Source: a virus
Direction: 5' to 3' (one strand)
Length of the DNA stretch: 64,000 nt
Virus record (IMG/VR): IMGVR_UViG_3300018481_000023
Location: 1-64,000 of that record
Shown piece after piece: positions 41,701 through 50,039 of this stretch. The translations under genes and the position numbers were made by a program. The notes beneath the pieces are model-generated. The model searched no databases, was not told where the DNA came from, and was given only the letters and a program-made list of their open reading frames with translations. Each line of letters starts with the position of its first letter. The stretch's first letter is position 1.

Positions 41701-42797
41701 TGCTTGGCGGTATAGCCTGCAGCTTTACCAGATGCGGATAGACGCATGTAGGAACTAGCAATAGACTCAACCGAGAGACCTGTTCGATCGGCTGTCTGCC
41801 TGACGTTCTGGAGAGCTGCCTCTGCTGCAACGGTGCTACCCTCCACAGCTGTGAGGGCATAGGTCATCTTCTCGAGGACAAGACGGCTCTTAATAGCAGC
41901 TTGACCCATCGTAGTGAGAGCGGCACCAAACCCAATAACACCTGCAGCGGCTAGGCCAAACGCAAGGCCGTTGTTCTTGACGATAGTTGAGAGGGCATAC
42001 ATGCGGGTGGACATACCACCTAAGTGGCCCTGCATCACCAACGCAGCTGCGCCTAGAGACTGAAACCCCTCACGCCACGCACCGAGTCCACCTGCAGAGG
42101 GCATGCCTCCCATATCTTGGAAACGACGCCTAACGTCGTTAATCGCCACCTCCCACTGACGCTTCCAAGCTTGCGCCTGCGCATTGGTGGCGCCAGGAGC
42201 ACTAAGCTGTGTCCGGAGACGTTGAGTAGCCCTCTCAATCTCATCCGTCAGCCCGGAACGCGTAGCTCCTCCAGCAACACCAAGACCCCCAACCTTCGAT
42301 CTGTCGATGGCGCGGGAAAGATTCTCTGCAGCTTGGTGTGCCCGATGGAGCATTGCCACCTGGCGCTCAGTAGATGACTCCGCTGCACGAGCCCCTCGTA
42401 CCATCTCACCGTAGGTGCGGTTGACGTTGTTGGCCATCTGGCCAAAGGCTTGAGAAGCACGGTCGATCTTCGTAGGATCAAGACCAGCTGCAGTAGAGGT
42501 TACACGTCGAGATAATTGCTCGTACGCCTGGTTGAGCTGGTTGATCATCCCCATCTTGACAGTGGGAGATAGAGACGAGGAGTTAATCTTCTCCTGAATG
42601 CCTCGGACCTTTTCCAGCCCTTGCAACAGGGTATTCTCTTGACGTCGTAGGGTAGCAATAGAGGTAGCGAAGCCACGGTTAGCTGCGGTCTGTGCCCCTT
42701 GGACTGTGCGTCCAAAGGATTCCACACGAGACATGGCAGCAGTAAGGCCGCTTGTATCGACGCCAATCCCGAACTGGAGTGTACCCAGGTTTAACAT
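38733..42797 (-). CDS. Tape measure protein
   Basis: At 1,354 residues it would fit a tail of roughly 200 nm at 1.5 angstrom per residue. The chain is helical and Ala/Gln-rich, with a tape-measure N-terminal domain at about 290-460 (SVESIASSYMRLSAS, DAQGVFRALDQMMSKG, EELRGQLGDRLPGA), hydrophobic segments near 520-615, and a Gly/Ala/Thr-rich C-terminal third. It spans the tail lumen and is released at infection. The chaperone genes precede it, as expected. Confidence 0.95.
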   Translation of the reverse strand: MLNLGTLQFGIGVDTSGLTAAMSRVESFGRTVQGAQTAANRGFATSIATLRRQENTLLQGLEKVRGIQEKINSSSLSPTVKMGMINQLNQAYEQLSRRVTSTAAGLDPTKIDRASQAFGQMANNVNRTYGEMVRGARAAESSTERQVAMLHRAHQAAENLSRAIDRSKVGGLGVAGGATRSGLTDEIERATQRLRTQLSAPGATNAQAQAWKRQWEVAINDVRRRFQDMGGMPSAGGLGAWREGFQSLGAAALVMQGHLGGMSTRMYALSTIVKNNGLAFGLAAAGVIGFGAALTTMGQAAIKSRLVLEKMTYALTAVEGSTVAAEAALQNVRQTADRTGLSVESIASSYMRLSASGKAAGYTAKQTNDIFQTFAQASGTLALSAEDAQGVFRALDQMMSKGTVQAEELRGQLGDRLPGAFSIAAVAMGKTTAELNKMMKEGKLLSADFLPKFAEQVKIAFGLDTSKNVETLQANMNRLSNSWLFFGQAADEAFGITDAWIGLLKAVTGALNGLASSMPQVIQYIGALVGAMVALGLAMIAPTVLAGLATAWGAIGTALSVVRAATVSLTAAQMTLYAVMAVTPWGRLLTVLSLIVTAIAGAIFGYKALEGAVSGANDSMANNSAIKEYINQQKELGYRVSDVTHKLMLQKAALEVAGAAARIEQAKSELYYAGRVSLGDVLGSGGAARHGRAVSPESFRQGREQGARGRLGTAQQESAAALRNYFELQKGFDLPGAAPNPMAPLESGDGADKAKKAAERAAEAVRELMDALENAYSAMDLLFNQDLSFESVDAIMEARELLQGMSGEELAAFRTALQAAGVDTTNIEQAVSGIILKTNEATDAVQKYRSVVEEIEGMAREMAGEQSILDHLLGGGDPDKMQGIEALNQAKETLADFAKMGQAGQDALAALERKMAAFGFTTGTAEERLTQFNLALANTKSAIEAFKDMKKAAEELSTSIYESKVLLDAYGKGENVGRAAEKQLEMARKIQAFRKDTEIVAAVPGSNVDVEKMVADYARLLTAQDAYTVAIDKTKAHIADMKDTWDNAFNSLYDNLMALADGTKSFGEAIKDVALDIMHNITEKALGRLSDTTFGGLFGGGKEGGVDVNAQAGASVAAAASSSASIAVTSLATAATLAATSLQTMALAAGTSGGVTTSFETLSTTVEDDMTLSLRDMRTATEKSKIGLEAFAQGAAGILNSIGAMLSGGGQSIWATIAGAVVQSAGQIVGMYGGQMFGGSTTMTSATYTDNITTMPGRAMGGPVTKGWAYQVREQGAGDEVFIPGTSGFIGQDKRSKGGPTVYDMSTQIDARGATEDAIKQLRAEMAARDERIRSHLPYIIDSRTRENRQRLRQ

Positions 42798-42834
42798 CTA
42801 CAGGCGGCCCTCTCTACTGCCTTTACTGCCCTGA

Positions 42835-43026
42835 CTAGTCGTGGATAACGCGCATCCCTCGTTTGACCTTTGGAGGAGCAGGCATTGAACTCTTCATCTG
42901 CTCGTTCCTTAGTCGGAAGAATGCTGCCCACCTGACTATATCTTCAAGTGGCCAGTGGGCTACGTCCTCCTCAGCCTTCCCCAGCTCCACCGCTATCGAC
43001 ATCGTCAGCACTCTCAGATAGTCCAT
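42835..43026 (-). CDS. Tail assembly chaperone, T part
   Basis: The frame overlaps the G part by 56 bases and is offset by +1. From KAEEDVAHWPLEDIVRWAAF on it looks conserved, while the part before the overlap end reads poorly as an independent N-terminus. It is probably made as a G-T fusion by a programmed frameshift; a separate start at 43026 or 43002 is the alternative. Confidence 0.7.
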   Translation of the reverse strand: MDYLRVLTMSIAVELGKAEEDVAHWPLEDIVRWAAFFRLRNEQMKSSMPAPPKVKRGMRVIHD

Positions 43027-43450
43027 CCTTAGGACTTTTCATGGCATTCTTCACCTGCTTTTCCAGAGCCTCCGTATCCACTCCGAGGAGCTTGTTGCAG
43101 GCACCGTATAGACGTTGAAGGTCGGGGCCCATGGGGATCTCACGAATAGAGTCCTCATCGGCAACCTCGAACACCTTCTCTTCTGTTCCGGGAACAAAGG
43201 CGAAGTTCAGGAGCATCTGAACCGACGCTTCTTCGATAGACGCATTCCGGGCTTCAAGCATAACACCGAGTGACGGCTGGCGAAGTTCAACCCGCGTGCC
43301 GAAGAAGTCGATAGTTTCCTTTTCGGGCTTGGCACCGAAGATTTTGGCGCGCATGGCGTCGCGTGAGAGGGGAACCTGCGCGGCTTGGGTAGCCTCGGCT
43401 GATCCCAGCTTGGCGTCTACTTTGGCTTCTGCTACTTTCGTCCCTGACAT
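42971..43450 (-). CDS. Tail assembly chaperone, G part
   Basis: The ATG at 43450 follows ACAGGAGGCCAAA. The 159 residues have a disordered Ala/Lys-rich start, a beta core (TIDFFGTRVELRQPSLGVML) and an acidic tail (ADDVDSGGAGEG). It lies between tail tube and tape measure, the standard place of gpG. It would hold the tape measure protein during tail assembly. Confidence 0.8.
   Translation of the reverse strand: MSGTKVAEAKVDAKLGSAEATQAAQVPLSRDAMRAKIFGAKPEKETIDFFGTRVELRQPSLGVMLEARNASIEEASVQMLLNFAFVPGTEEKVFEVADEDSIREIPMGPDLQRLYGACNKLLGVDTEALEKQVKNAMKSPKDGLSESADDVDSGGAGEG
42979..42982 (-). other. Candidate +1 frameshift site (GGGG)
   Basis: On the minus strand the G frame reads GCT GGG GAA GGC TGA. 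A tRNA-Gly on GGG could slip one base onto the overlapping GGG and continue with AAG GCT GAG in the T frame, two codons before the G stop. The fused product would join DSGGAG to KAEEDVAHW. Confidence 0.45.
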
Positions 43451-43481
43451 TTTGGCCTCCTGTCTGGGTGGTTGTGAGTGC

Positions 43482-43525
43482 CCGGCGGGTTTTGCTGGCT
43501 CAAGAGTGGCCAAACGGCCCGCCGG
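43482..43525 (-). other. Hairpin between tail tube and chaperone genes
   Basis: CCGGCGGG and CCCGCCGG form a perfect 8-bp stem with a 28-base loop, right after the tail tube gene. No T run follows. It may lower read-through from the abundant tail tube mRNA into the chaperone gene. Confidence 0.4.
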
Positions 43526-43553
43526 ACGAGCGGATAAGCGTTACTCGATTAAC

Positions 43554-44588
43554 CTATGGTACCACTGCCGGAGATCCCGAGCCGCGGAGGCTGAACCTGA
43601 ATTCGTTCAGGCCTTCCAGCGTGTTGGCGAGGGTGGCCTCCGTGACAATGCAGTCACCCACGTAGCCGGTGACTCCATCAGGAAGATACTGCACCTTGAT
43701 GGGGAGAGCAGTCTGCCATGCCCCCAGGCATTTCTTGATGGCAGTGTTGAGGGTCGAGCCGGCGCTGAGATACCAGCCGAACGGACGTTCGACAAGGTTC
43801 CCGTCGGGCACGAAGAGGTTTAGAGTGAGGGTACTTTCCTCTAGTGCCCCGACATCACCTGACTGGCCGAAGTTCGAACGCTTGAAGAACCCACGGAAGA
43901 GGGTATCAGGTGTATTAGCCGGCGAAATCTCCACGTACATAATGGAGCGGCTAGCAAGAGCAGCCTGAAGGCCTAGAGACTCGTTGTAGATGCCTCCGAT
44001 TTCGAGGCCCACAGTGCGAAGGCCGATAATGAACGTACGCCAGCCACCATTGGACTGTGCCGTCTCATAGTCGGTCGTATCGATTTCGGCCGCTGTTTGC
44101 GTGAGCGTGAAGTTCCGACTCTTGCCGATAACAGTGGTCGGAACATAACTGCCAGTGAGTGCGACGGCGCCGAGTACCGTATAGGTGGGCTTGAAGGTCA
44201 CCGAACCATTCAGGTAGTCGACTGATAGCACCTGAACGGTAACATCAGTCGCGCCGTCCTTCACGATGAGAGGCGTGTTATAGTCGATCATGCGCTTGGC
44301 TGTGGCAACGACCTGGTAGGTTTTACCCGTTACCAGCGCCGTTGGTTCGGAGGTCATAGCAATAGGGGTACCGCCCTGCTTCAGGGTGGCAATGTAACCG
44401 GCGACACCTTTGTAGAAGGAGTTAGCCGTAATCATCCACTGACCAATGCTCATGTCTTCGGACTGGAAATCCTGTCCGAAGATGGTGTCATTGACAGCGG
44501 CCATTTCACGACGCATATCACCGGTATTGCCGGGAAGCGTATAATAGGTGGTGCCATTATCGTCCGAGATGCGAATACGCTTGGCCAT
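43554..44588 (-). CDS. Major tail tube protein
   Basis: A 344-residue beta-rich protein with TTDYETAQSNGGW, a pattern common in tail tube subunits, and a Thr/Val-rich Ig-like region. It lies between the tail terminator and the chaperones. Its length exceeds common tube proteins (about 200-250), so an extra surface domain is likely. Confidence 0.75.
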   Translation of the reverse strand: MAKRIRISDDNGTTYYTLPGNTGDMRREMAAVNDTIFGQDFQSEDMSIGQWMITANSFYKGVAGYIATLKQGGTPIAMTSEPTALVTGKTYQVVATAKRMIDYNTPLIVKDGATDVTVQVLSVDYLNGSVTFKPTYTVLGAVALTGSYVPTTVIGKSRNFTLTQTAAEIDTTDYETAQSNGGWRTFIIGLRTVGLEIGGIYNESLGLQAALASRSIMYVEISPANTPDTLFRGFFKRSNFGQSGDVGALEESTLTLNLFVPDGNLVERPFGWYLSAGSTLNTAIKKCLGAWQTALPIKVQYLPDGVTGYVGDCIVTEATLANTLEGLNEFRFSLRGSGSPAVVP

Positions 44589-44602
44589 CGTCCCGTTCCT
44601 TT

Positions 44603-45025
44603 CTAGAGATCCCTATGCCCCTCAGGGGGTTTGGAGATGATGAGGTTGAAATTCACCGACCACACGGGAAGATCTTCCTCGTCATACCCAACAAATATGG
44701 GCTGGGTAACTGCTACTGCCGAAGTGAGCTCTGGATATGCTGGAGGCTCAGAGGGGATTGCCTGCAGAATCTGCCATATCTCTTCGGCCTTTGCCCGTGC
44801 GACAATGTAGTTTTGCGGCATCGACCGGATAAGTATTTGCATACTCGGGTAGTCGATGGCAATGCGTACTTCTGGCTGCCGTCCCCCGGTGACCTTGACC
44901 AGTATACACTGATTGGTCTGATCGGGAAAGGTAGCTTCGAAGATTGGCCATAGTCCAGGGGAAGGAGCTGCTACACCCGCACCTTCTGCGACTAGGATCG
45001 CGGTGACGCCTTCTTCTGGACTCAT
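44603..45025 (-). CDS. Tail terminator protein
   Basis: The ATG at 45025 overlaps the upstream stop as ATGA. The 140-residue alpha/beta chain (EGVTAILVAEGAG, CILVKVTGGRQPEVRIAIDY) sits between the gp10-like protein and the tail tube, the place of tail terminator or completion proteins. Assigned by order. Confidence 0.65.
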   Translation of the reverse strand: MSPEEGVTAILVAEGAGVAAPSPGLWPIFEATFPDQTNQCILVKVTGGRQPEVRIAIDYPSMQILIRSMPQNYIVARAKAEEIWQILQAIPSEPPAYPELTSAVAVTQPIFVGYDEEDLPVWSVNFNLIISKPPEGHRDL

Positions 45026-45492
45026 GTGCCTGCCCACTCCCTAATCATACGGGGAATGGAATTGAGGATGGTGTAGTAATCCTCATCGACCGCAGCCCGA
45101 AGGAATTGAGAACGAGTGGGAGGCTGCCGTGGAATGGGCATTTCGTGGACGAAGACCGCATAGTGTGGATGTCCTCCACGACCGAAACCAATCTCTACCT
45201 CGGATCGTCCGCGAAAGCGACGTGCTTCGAGATAGGCTGATTTACGGAGATCGCCCGTATCAATTGGGCAATACTCTATTGCCTTGCCTAGAGTAGGCTC
45301 AAGGGCTTCGACAAGAATCGCGGGGGAGACCGCATCTAGTTCGTCGATAAATGCCTTCAGGTTGCCGAGTACGTCGCGCATAGAGGCTTGGAACTGTTGA
45401 TTAAGAGCCTGCCTCGAAGCAGAAGAAGACATCGTGGCCTTTATCTGCTTGTGCCCCATAAAGGACGATATGCGGGTACCCGACGCGGCCAT
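45022..45492 (-). CDS. HK97 gp10-like head-tail protein
   Basis: EALEPTLGKAIEYCPIDTGDLRKSAYLE and HPHYAVFVHEM are hallmarks of the HK97 gp10 family (P-x-D-TG-LR-S and Y-A-x-x-V-H). It acts in head-tail joining or tail completion. The first few residues are uncertain (several Met at the start). Confidence 0.8.
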   Translation of the reverse strand: MAASGTRISSFMGHKQIKATMSSSASRQALNQQFQASMRDVLGNLKAFIDELDAVSPAILVEALEPTLGKAIEYCPIDTGDLRKSAYLEARRFRGRSEVEIGFGRGGHPHYAVFVHEMPIPRQPPTRSQFLRAAVDEDYYTILNSIPRMIREWAGT

Positions 45493-45824
45493 TACAACAC
45501 CGCCTTCCGATCGGCGGATACATTCCGCAGGTCAGGGATATGTTGAAAGGCTTGAATGGGAGCAGCCCTATCCGGTAGGAGGGTTGGGTTCTGCGCAGCA
45601 GTGACGTCACCTAACGCAAGGTATCCGTCGACGGCTAGATCACGGTCACAATAGACGATGGCCGCGGAGACAATGGCTTCACCACCAATTGTGGTTACTT
45701 CCTCGTTCCTGTCTTCCCAGCGGCCTTTGATGATGATAGGGGGAGCATAGGTTTGCTGGCCGTACTGATCCTCACCAGTTGGGGCCCAGTAGGTGATGTC
45801 TTGAGGTAGTCCGAACTCTCGCAT
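45492..45824 (-). CDS. Head-tail stopper-like connector
   Basis: The 110 residues look beta-rich (ITYWAPTGEDQYGQQTY, IKGRWEDRNEEV), as in head-closure proteins of the gp16/gpFII type. The assignment rests on this pattern and its place between connector and gp10-like gene. Confidence 0.65.
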   Translation of the reverse strand: MREFGLPQDITYWAPTGEDQYGQQTYAPPIIIKGRWEDRNEEVTTIGGEAIVSAAIVYCDRDLAVDGYLALGDVTAAQNPTLLPDRAAPIQAFQHIPDLRNVSADRKAVL

Positions 45825-45826
45825 GT

Positions 45827-46195
45827 CTATACCAACCTGAACTCTGCCTTTTTCGAAGCACTCCCCATCACCTTTTCCAGTTCGCCGGTAGAATCAAAAT
45901 CTATGACCTGCTGGCCGAACCGTGTACCAGCAAGTCCATTCCCTTCGAACTTGGCGTAGGTAAGAGAAGCATCACCTCTGGTTTCCCCAGTATGCCCGCC
46001 CTTCTCTTCCGCCAATACCCAAAGATGCGCCGCCAGGTACTTTTCAATGAGCTTGAGGCGCTCATTCGTTAGACCTGAATCTGTGCCCAGGGTTTCGTCA
46101 ACGAGCAAATGTGCGTCGTCGATATACGGGGTTAGCAGTTCGCCTTCCGCCGCCTCAACGAGTAACCTAAGCTCGCTATCCGCAACCCTGGACAC
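45827..46195 (-). CDS. Head-tail adaptor-like connector
   Basis: The 122-residue helical protein (LTNERLKLIEKYLAAHLWVLA) followed by a short beta segment (KFEGNGLAGTRFGQQVIDFD) fits the gp6/gp15-type adaptor that docks on the portal. Supported by position behind the capsid genes. Confidence 0.7.
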   Translation of the reverse strand: MSRVADSELRLLVEAAEGELLTPYIDDAHLLVDETLGTDSGLTNERLKLIEKYLAAHLWVLAEEKGGHTGETRGDASLTYAKFEGNGLAGTRFGQQVIDFDSTGELEKVMGSASKKAEFRLV

Positions 46196-46209
46196 ATCTC
46201 ACCCCCGTG

Positions 46210-46710
46210 CTAGTTCCGCTTGGGCTGATCAGCCGCCTTGGAGGCAACAGCAGCTTTACCGGCCGGGCCACGTACCTCGTCCTTCGGCGCCGGATTTGCA
46301 TCCGACGTTGGATGAAGCTCCGGCTCATCAGATGGCGAGGCTTTGACGTCATCGCCTTCGGCCGGAGGAGTTTCACCCTCGAGGCCTTGGGCGCTGCCGA
46401 TCTTGGCATTGGCTTCGACGATCGTGGTCGTATCCCCGATCGTTTCACCCACAGGCCACGTAGCCACGTCCTCATGAGGAGGGGCTTCCTCGATGGTTGC
46501 GTCGTTGAACGAAGCGGCCTGGTCGGGCGTCAACTCGACCGTGCCGCCACCGGACACGACTTTCACCACGCCCTTGTCGATCACCTCGATCTGATACCCT
46601 TCCTTTACCGTATAGGTCGAGGTCTCAGCAGGAGCGGCCTGCTCTTCGGCCCCACGGCCTTCTGCACGCGCAGGAGCGGCTGCTCGGCCTTCGTCTTTGA
46701 CTTCAGTCAT
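46210..46710 (-). CDS. Ala/Glu/Pro-rich capsid-module protein, 166 aa
   Basis: Mostly disordered and acidic, with one short folded segment (TYTVKEGYQIEVIDKGVVKVVSGG). It lies directly after the major capsid gene. It may be a head decoration or assembly factor; no family is recognised. Confidence 0.6.
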   Translation of the reverse strand: MTEVKDEGRAAAPARAEGRGAEEQAAPAETSTYTVKEGYQIEVIDKGVVKVVSGGGTVELTPDQAASFNDATIEEAPPHEDVATWPVGETIGDTTTIVEANAKIGSAQGLEGETPPAEGDDVKASPSDEPELHPTSDANPAPKDEVRGPAGKAAVASKAADQPKRN

Positions 46711-46739
46711 TACCTGTCTCCTAGGAGCATACCGGCTCC

Positions 46740-47843
46740 TTAACTGATGTGGGCGATACCCGTCTGACCATCACCGTTTGCACGGATCCGCGGCAGTTGG
46801 ATAGCGAACAGCTTGAAGTTGTGCTGGAACCCGGCATGCGAATCCCACTCAACCAACGTCGGCGGAAGGCCGTCGATGATCTCGATCACGTCCGAGGTCA
46901 TCTGCACCAAGAGGGCGCCGGCAACGAGCTTCGTGGTGAAGACCACTCGCGCGATGCCATCAACAGCCTCGATCCTCTGCAGGATCGTATCGTCCGATTC
47001 CACCTTGTAGTCTTCCGCGAAGTGCGAAGCGTACTGCCGAGCAACAAAGAGGGTGTATGGACCCTCCATGAAGTTCGGAGACAACGCCAAGGCGTCGACC
47101 ATGCGACGAACGTCGGAAACGATAACCGACCCCGCTGCAGTAAGCCAACCCGGGGCAGTCATCGTCAGGAGCTTACGACTTGGATGATTCGTAAGTCCAT
47201 AGATGGTGCCGCCGGCAATCGTGAGGCCGGTGAAGATCGTCCGTTCGACCAGTTCCGCCACCTTGCGAGTAGCGACCTGTGCGTGCGTCGTCTCGATGTT
47301 ACGACCACTGCGACGTGCAGCTTCCAGATGCCGGAGGTTGTAGAAGAACTCCTTGTGGAAGATCGGAATCGGCATGGAAGTCGAAACGAACTCCAGTCGA
47401 TCCTTGGTCGCTTCGACGAGTCCGGACATCGTGACCTCGGCGTCAACCAGGTCGCCCTTCTCCATTTCCCAATCAAGGGTCATGGTGCCAAGAGCATTCG
47501 GTAGTTCATACCGAAGTCCTGCCGAGAGGAGCATCTGGGTGATCGCCAGACGTTCACGAGCCGTCTGCATGACGACGCGGTCGAATTGAACCCATTCGTC
47601 ACGCATAAGCGTTCCGTAAGGGTTGATGCGCAGACCATCTCCGAAATGGCCGTTGACGGACAGATGTGGTTCCGCAGGATTCGCAGGACCGTCAAGCGTC
47701 TGCCGAAGCACGGAAACGTTGAAGTTCCCCTGAATCAGTCGTTTGCCTGCAGATCCACCGAGGACCGACTGAGCACCATTGGCGCCAGCAAAACCAATCT
47801 GGGCGGGACCCATTTCGAGGCCGCCGGTAGGTTCGTAGTTCAT
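46740..47843 (-). CDS. Major capsid protein
   Basis: The 367-residue protein lies between cement protein and connectors. A long N-arm-like part, helices near 185-215 (HLEAARRSGRNIETTHAQVATRKVAELV) and an A-domain-like end (DVIEIIDGLPPTLVEWDSHAG) fit an HK97-fold or encapsulin-like coat protein. No cleavage site could be read with confidence. Confidence 0.8.
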   Translation of the reverse strand: MNYEPTGGLEMGPAQIGFAGANGAQSVLGGSAGKRLIQGNFNVSVLRQTLDGPANPAEPHLSVNGHFGDGLRINPYGTLMRDEWVQFDRVVMQTARERLAITQMLLSAGLRYELPNALGTMTLDWEMEKGDLVDAEVTMSGLVEATKDRLEFVSTSMPIPIFHKEFFYNLRHLEAARRSGRNIETTHAQVATRKVAELVERTIFTGLTIAGGTIYGLTNHPSRKLLTMTAPGWLTAAGSVIVSDVRRMVDALALSPNFMEGPYTLFVARQYASHFAEDYKVESDDTILQRIEAVDGIARVVFTTKLVAGALLVQMTSDVIEIIDGLPPTLVEWDSHAGFQHNFKLFAIQLPRIRANGDGQTGIAHIS

Positions 47844-47856
47844 GGCGTACCCCTTT

Positions 47857-48279
47857 CTATGCTACGAGGACACGCAGGCGAACGGCTGAGCCACCACCTG
47901 AGTTGTCCACGGCTTGGCGAGCCTTGCCGATTGCAGTCGCCAGCGTGCCTTTTGCGACACATCCGCCAGTGACCAGGGAAATCGGATCGCCGAATGCAAT
48001 GGCTGGTGCCGCTGCCGGAACCAGAGCCATAAATTCGCAACCCGCGCGGAGATGCTGGTAGATGACACGATCGTTGATGGCATAGGCATCATCGAGGCCT
48101 TTGCCGAAAATGTCATTTTCCACAGCCACCGTGATGGGCGTAACGATGTCCACCGCGGTGTTCTTGATTGCCTTAGCCAAGTTGTTGAGTGCAACAACGT
48201 GACCAGGCGTAATAGCCTCTGCTGCGTCCGCCTCATTATAGACGGGTTTGTCAGGGCCGATGACTACGACGCGAAGCAT
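47857..48279 (-). CDS. Capsid cement / decoration protein
   Basis: The 140-residue beta-rich chain (PGHVVALNN, DRVIYQHLRAGCEFMAL, GDPISLVTGGCVAKG) resembles small DUF2190-like structural cement proteins. It sits between the protease/scaffold and the major capsid protein, the usual place. Confidence 0.75.
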   Translation of the reverse strand: MLRVVVIGPDKPVYNEADAAEAITPGHVVALNNLAKAIKNTAVDIVTPITVAVENDIFGKGLDDAYAINDRVIYQHLRAGCEFMALVPAAAPAIAFGDPISLVTGGCVAKGTLATAIGKARQAVDNSGGGSAVRLRVLVA

Positions 48280-48303
48280 GCTTCGTCTCCTTCTAGCCTA
48301 GCC

Positions 48304-49953
48304 TTAGGCGTTGCCTGCCGGCGCGGGCATGAGGTAGTTGCGATCGACGCTCATATATGGCGACGGAGGCGTACCACCCGCGTTGATGGAAAGGGGCTCA
48401 AAGCCTGCACCCTGACCTTCGTAGGTCGGGACATCGGCAAGAGCGGCGAGATTCTCCAGCACCGGAATGTCGAAGCCGTTCAGCTCTTCTTCGCTGAACT
48501 TGTTCCGCGCATTCGCCTTTATGCTGTTCACCAGAACGGTCTTCTTCTGGTCGCGGAGCCCGATGGCTTCCGTCAACACGCCACGGAGAGCATCCGGAAC
48601 GGATTTAAGGAACACGTCGAGCGTCGGGGCCGCTTCAACAGTGGGAGCAGGGGCCGACTGACCGGATTCCTGCGTGCCTTCTGCCGGCGCGGCGGCGGAG
48701 GGAGCGAGCCCCTCCTGACCGGATTTTGCGGTCATAGCACCTACCTCTTCAGTTGTGGGACCCGAATTTACATCGACCGCCTGACGAGGAAGAATCTTCG
48801 TCATTAGGTTCACCGGCTCGGGGTCACCGGTGAAAGTAACCTTGCCCTCATCGGACACGGAATACTTGATCTGGTTGAATCCTTTGAACGCGTCATTGCC
48901 GTAGCAATAGAACACCGCGGAATCGGTCGTCATCGCCATAACGTCGACCTGCCACGATTCGACGCCCAACCTTTCAGGAAGGGCCTGATACACAGCCCGG
49001 CGGGCGTCATCAAGTGTAACCTCACCGCCCAACGCCTGGGCCGCTAGACCTTGGAGAGTTGTCAACCTCTCCCCGGCGATCTCTTCTTGATGAGCGGCCA
49101 CTAACGCGAGGGCGGCCGGCTCACTAGCCTCTGCAGCAATCGGCGGTGTCGTGCCCGGCGACGGGGCCGGATCTGAGGGCACTGGATTGCTGGGCGCCGG
49201 TGAAGGCGTTGGAGTTGGTGTCGGCGTGGGCGTAGGGGTGCCCTGAGCTGCCGTTGGTTCTGCGGAGGTGTTCATGCAAGGATCTCCTTGTGCACATGCG
49301 TCGCAGCAAGGAGGAGTACCCACGAGACGGATCTCTGGATGGGCTTCCAAAACCTGGAGACTGGATTGTGCGACGCGGTTCGTACCACACCCGTCAGCTA
49401 TTGTGCACGCACCTTGCTGATTGGGCAGGATGGCGAGATGGTCGGGAACAACATTCTCCCAACGCTGTGAAAAAGCTTTGCCTGCGTGGACACCTGGATT
49501 GAACCTAGTGTCCATAAAAATACCGACGGAGACATCAATGACTTCGCCGGAGTTGATGCGGTCTAGCGTTTCCTGGAACCTACCGTTGAGGGTAGCGACT
49601 CTGGCGTTATCGATCCACGCCTCCGTCTTGAGCTTCTTGTCCTCCACCTTGGTGTTGAACATGTAGCCCATGTTCCAGTCTTCAAAAATCTGCGGGTGAT
49701 TCGCCGAGACGAATATACCGGACACTTGGGGATGTCCCAGGACGATAGGGCGGCCGTCCCACGCAGATGGGTATTTGCCGAACTCGTTCGCCGCAGCAAA
49801 CTCAGGCTCGGTGGAATTGACTCCTTGGAGCACGCCTTCAACAATGGCGATGACCGGTACAACAGTGTACTCACGACCCTGCATGGTCTCGGTGCGGACT
49901 TTAGCGGTATCCGCAGCCCCCACCATCAAAGTCATGACACGGTTGAGGTCCAT
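48304..49953 (-). CDS. Prohead protease/scaffold protein (DUF2213)
   Basis: Promoter P12 lies inside the longer frame, so the ATG at 49953 (MDLNRVMTLM) is preferred, giving 549 residues. The N-terminal DUF2213 domain has GRPIVLGHPQ and DVSVGIFMD, in which His 74 and Ser 142 may be catalytic. A CDACAQGDPC cluster and a Pro/Thr/Ser linker (about 237-275) follow. A second domain and an acidic C-terminal scaffold-like part come next. It would drive capsid assembly and maturation. Confidence 0.8.
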   Translation of the reverse strand: MDLNRVMTLMVGAADTAKVRTETMQGREYTVVPVIAIVEGVLQGVNSTEPEFAAANEFGKYPSAWDGRPIVLGHPQVSGIFVSANHPQIFEDWNMGYMFNTKVEDKKLKTEAWIDNARVATLNGRFQETLDRINSGEVIDVSVGIFMDTRFNPGVHAGKAFSQRWENVVPDHLAILPNQQGACTIADGCGTNRVAQSSLQVLEAHPEIRLVGTPPCCDACAQGDPCMNTSAEPTAAQGTPTPTPTPTPTPSPAPSNPVPSDPAPSPGTTPPIAAEASEPAALALVAAHQEEIAGERLTTLQGLAAQALGGEVTLDDARRAVYQALPERLGVESWQVDVMAMTTDSAVFYCYGNDAFKGFNQIKYSVSDEGKVTFTGDPEPVNLMTKILPRQAVDVNSGPTTEEVGAMTAKSGQEGLAPSAAAPAEGTQESGQSAPAPTVEAAPTLDVFLKSVPDALRGVLTEAIGLRDQKKTVLVNSIKANARNKFSEEELNGFDIPVLENLAALADVPTYEGQGAGFEPLSINAGGTPPSPYMSVDRNYLMPAPAGNA

Positions 49954-49984
49954 TGCGCTCGCGAAATCCTTTCCTATATGACCC

Positions 49985-50039
49985 ATTATATTGGTAACTC
50001 TATGGACAGTCAAGTGGTCCATCAAGGAATCTTTGGGTC
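49985..50039 (-). promoter_or_regulatory. Leftward promoter P12 of the capsid genes
   Basis: On the minus strand TTGACT (50013-50008), a 17-base spacer and TATAAT (49990-49985) follow a GACCCAAAGATTCC element (from 50039). Here the element is 26 bases from the -35 box rather than 16-17. It is the only promoter found inside the virion block and gives the capsid genes their own start. Confidence 0.75.

Noticed and set aside
46723-46740. AGGAGC/GCTCCT hairpin after the capsid gene as a terminator
   Set aside because: The stem is only 6 bp, there is no T run, and it merges with the ribosome binding site of the next gene.
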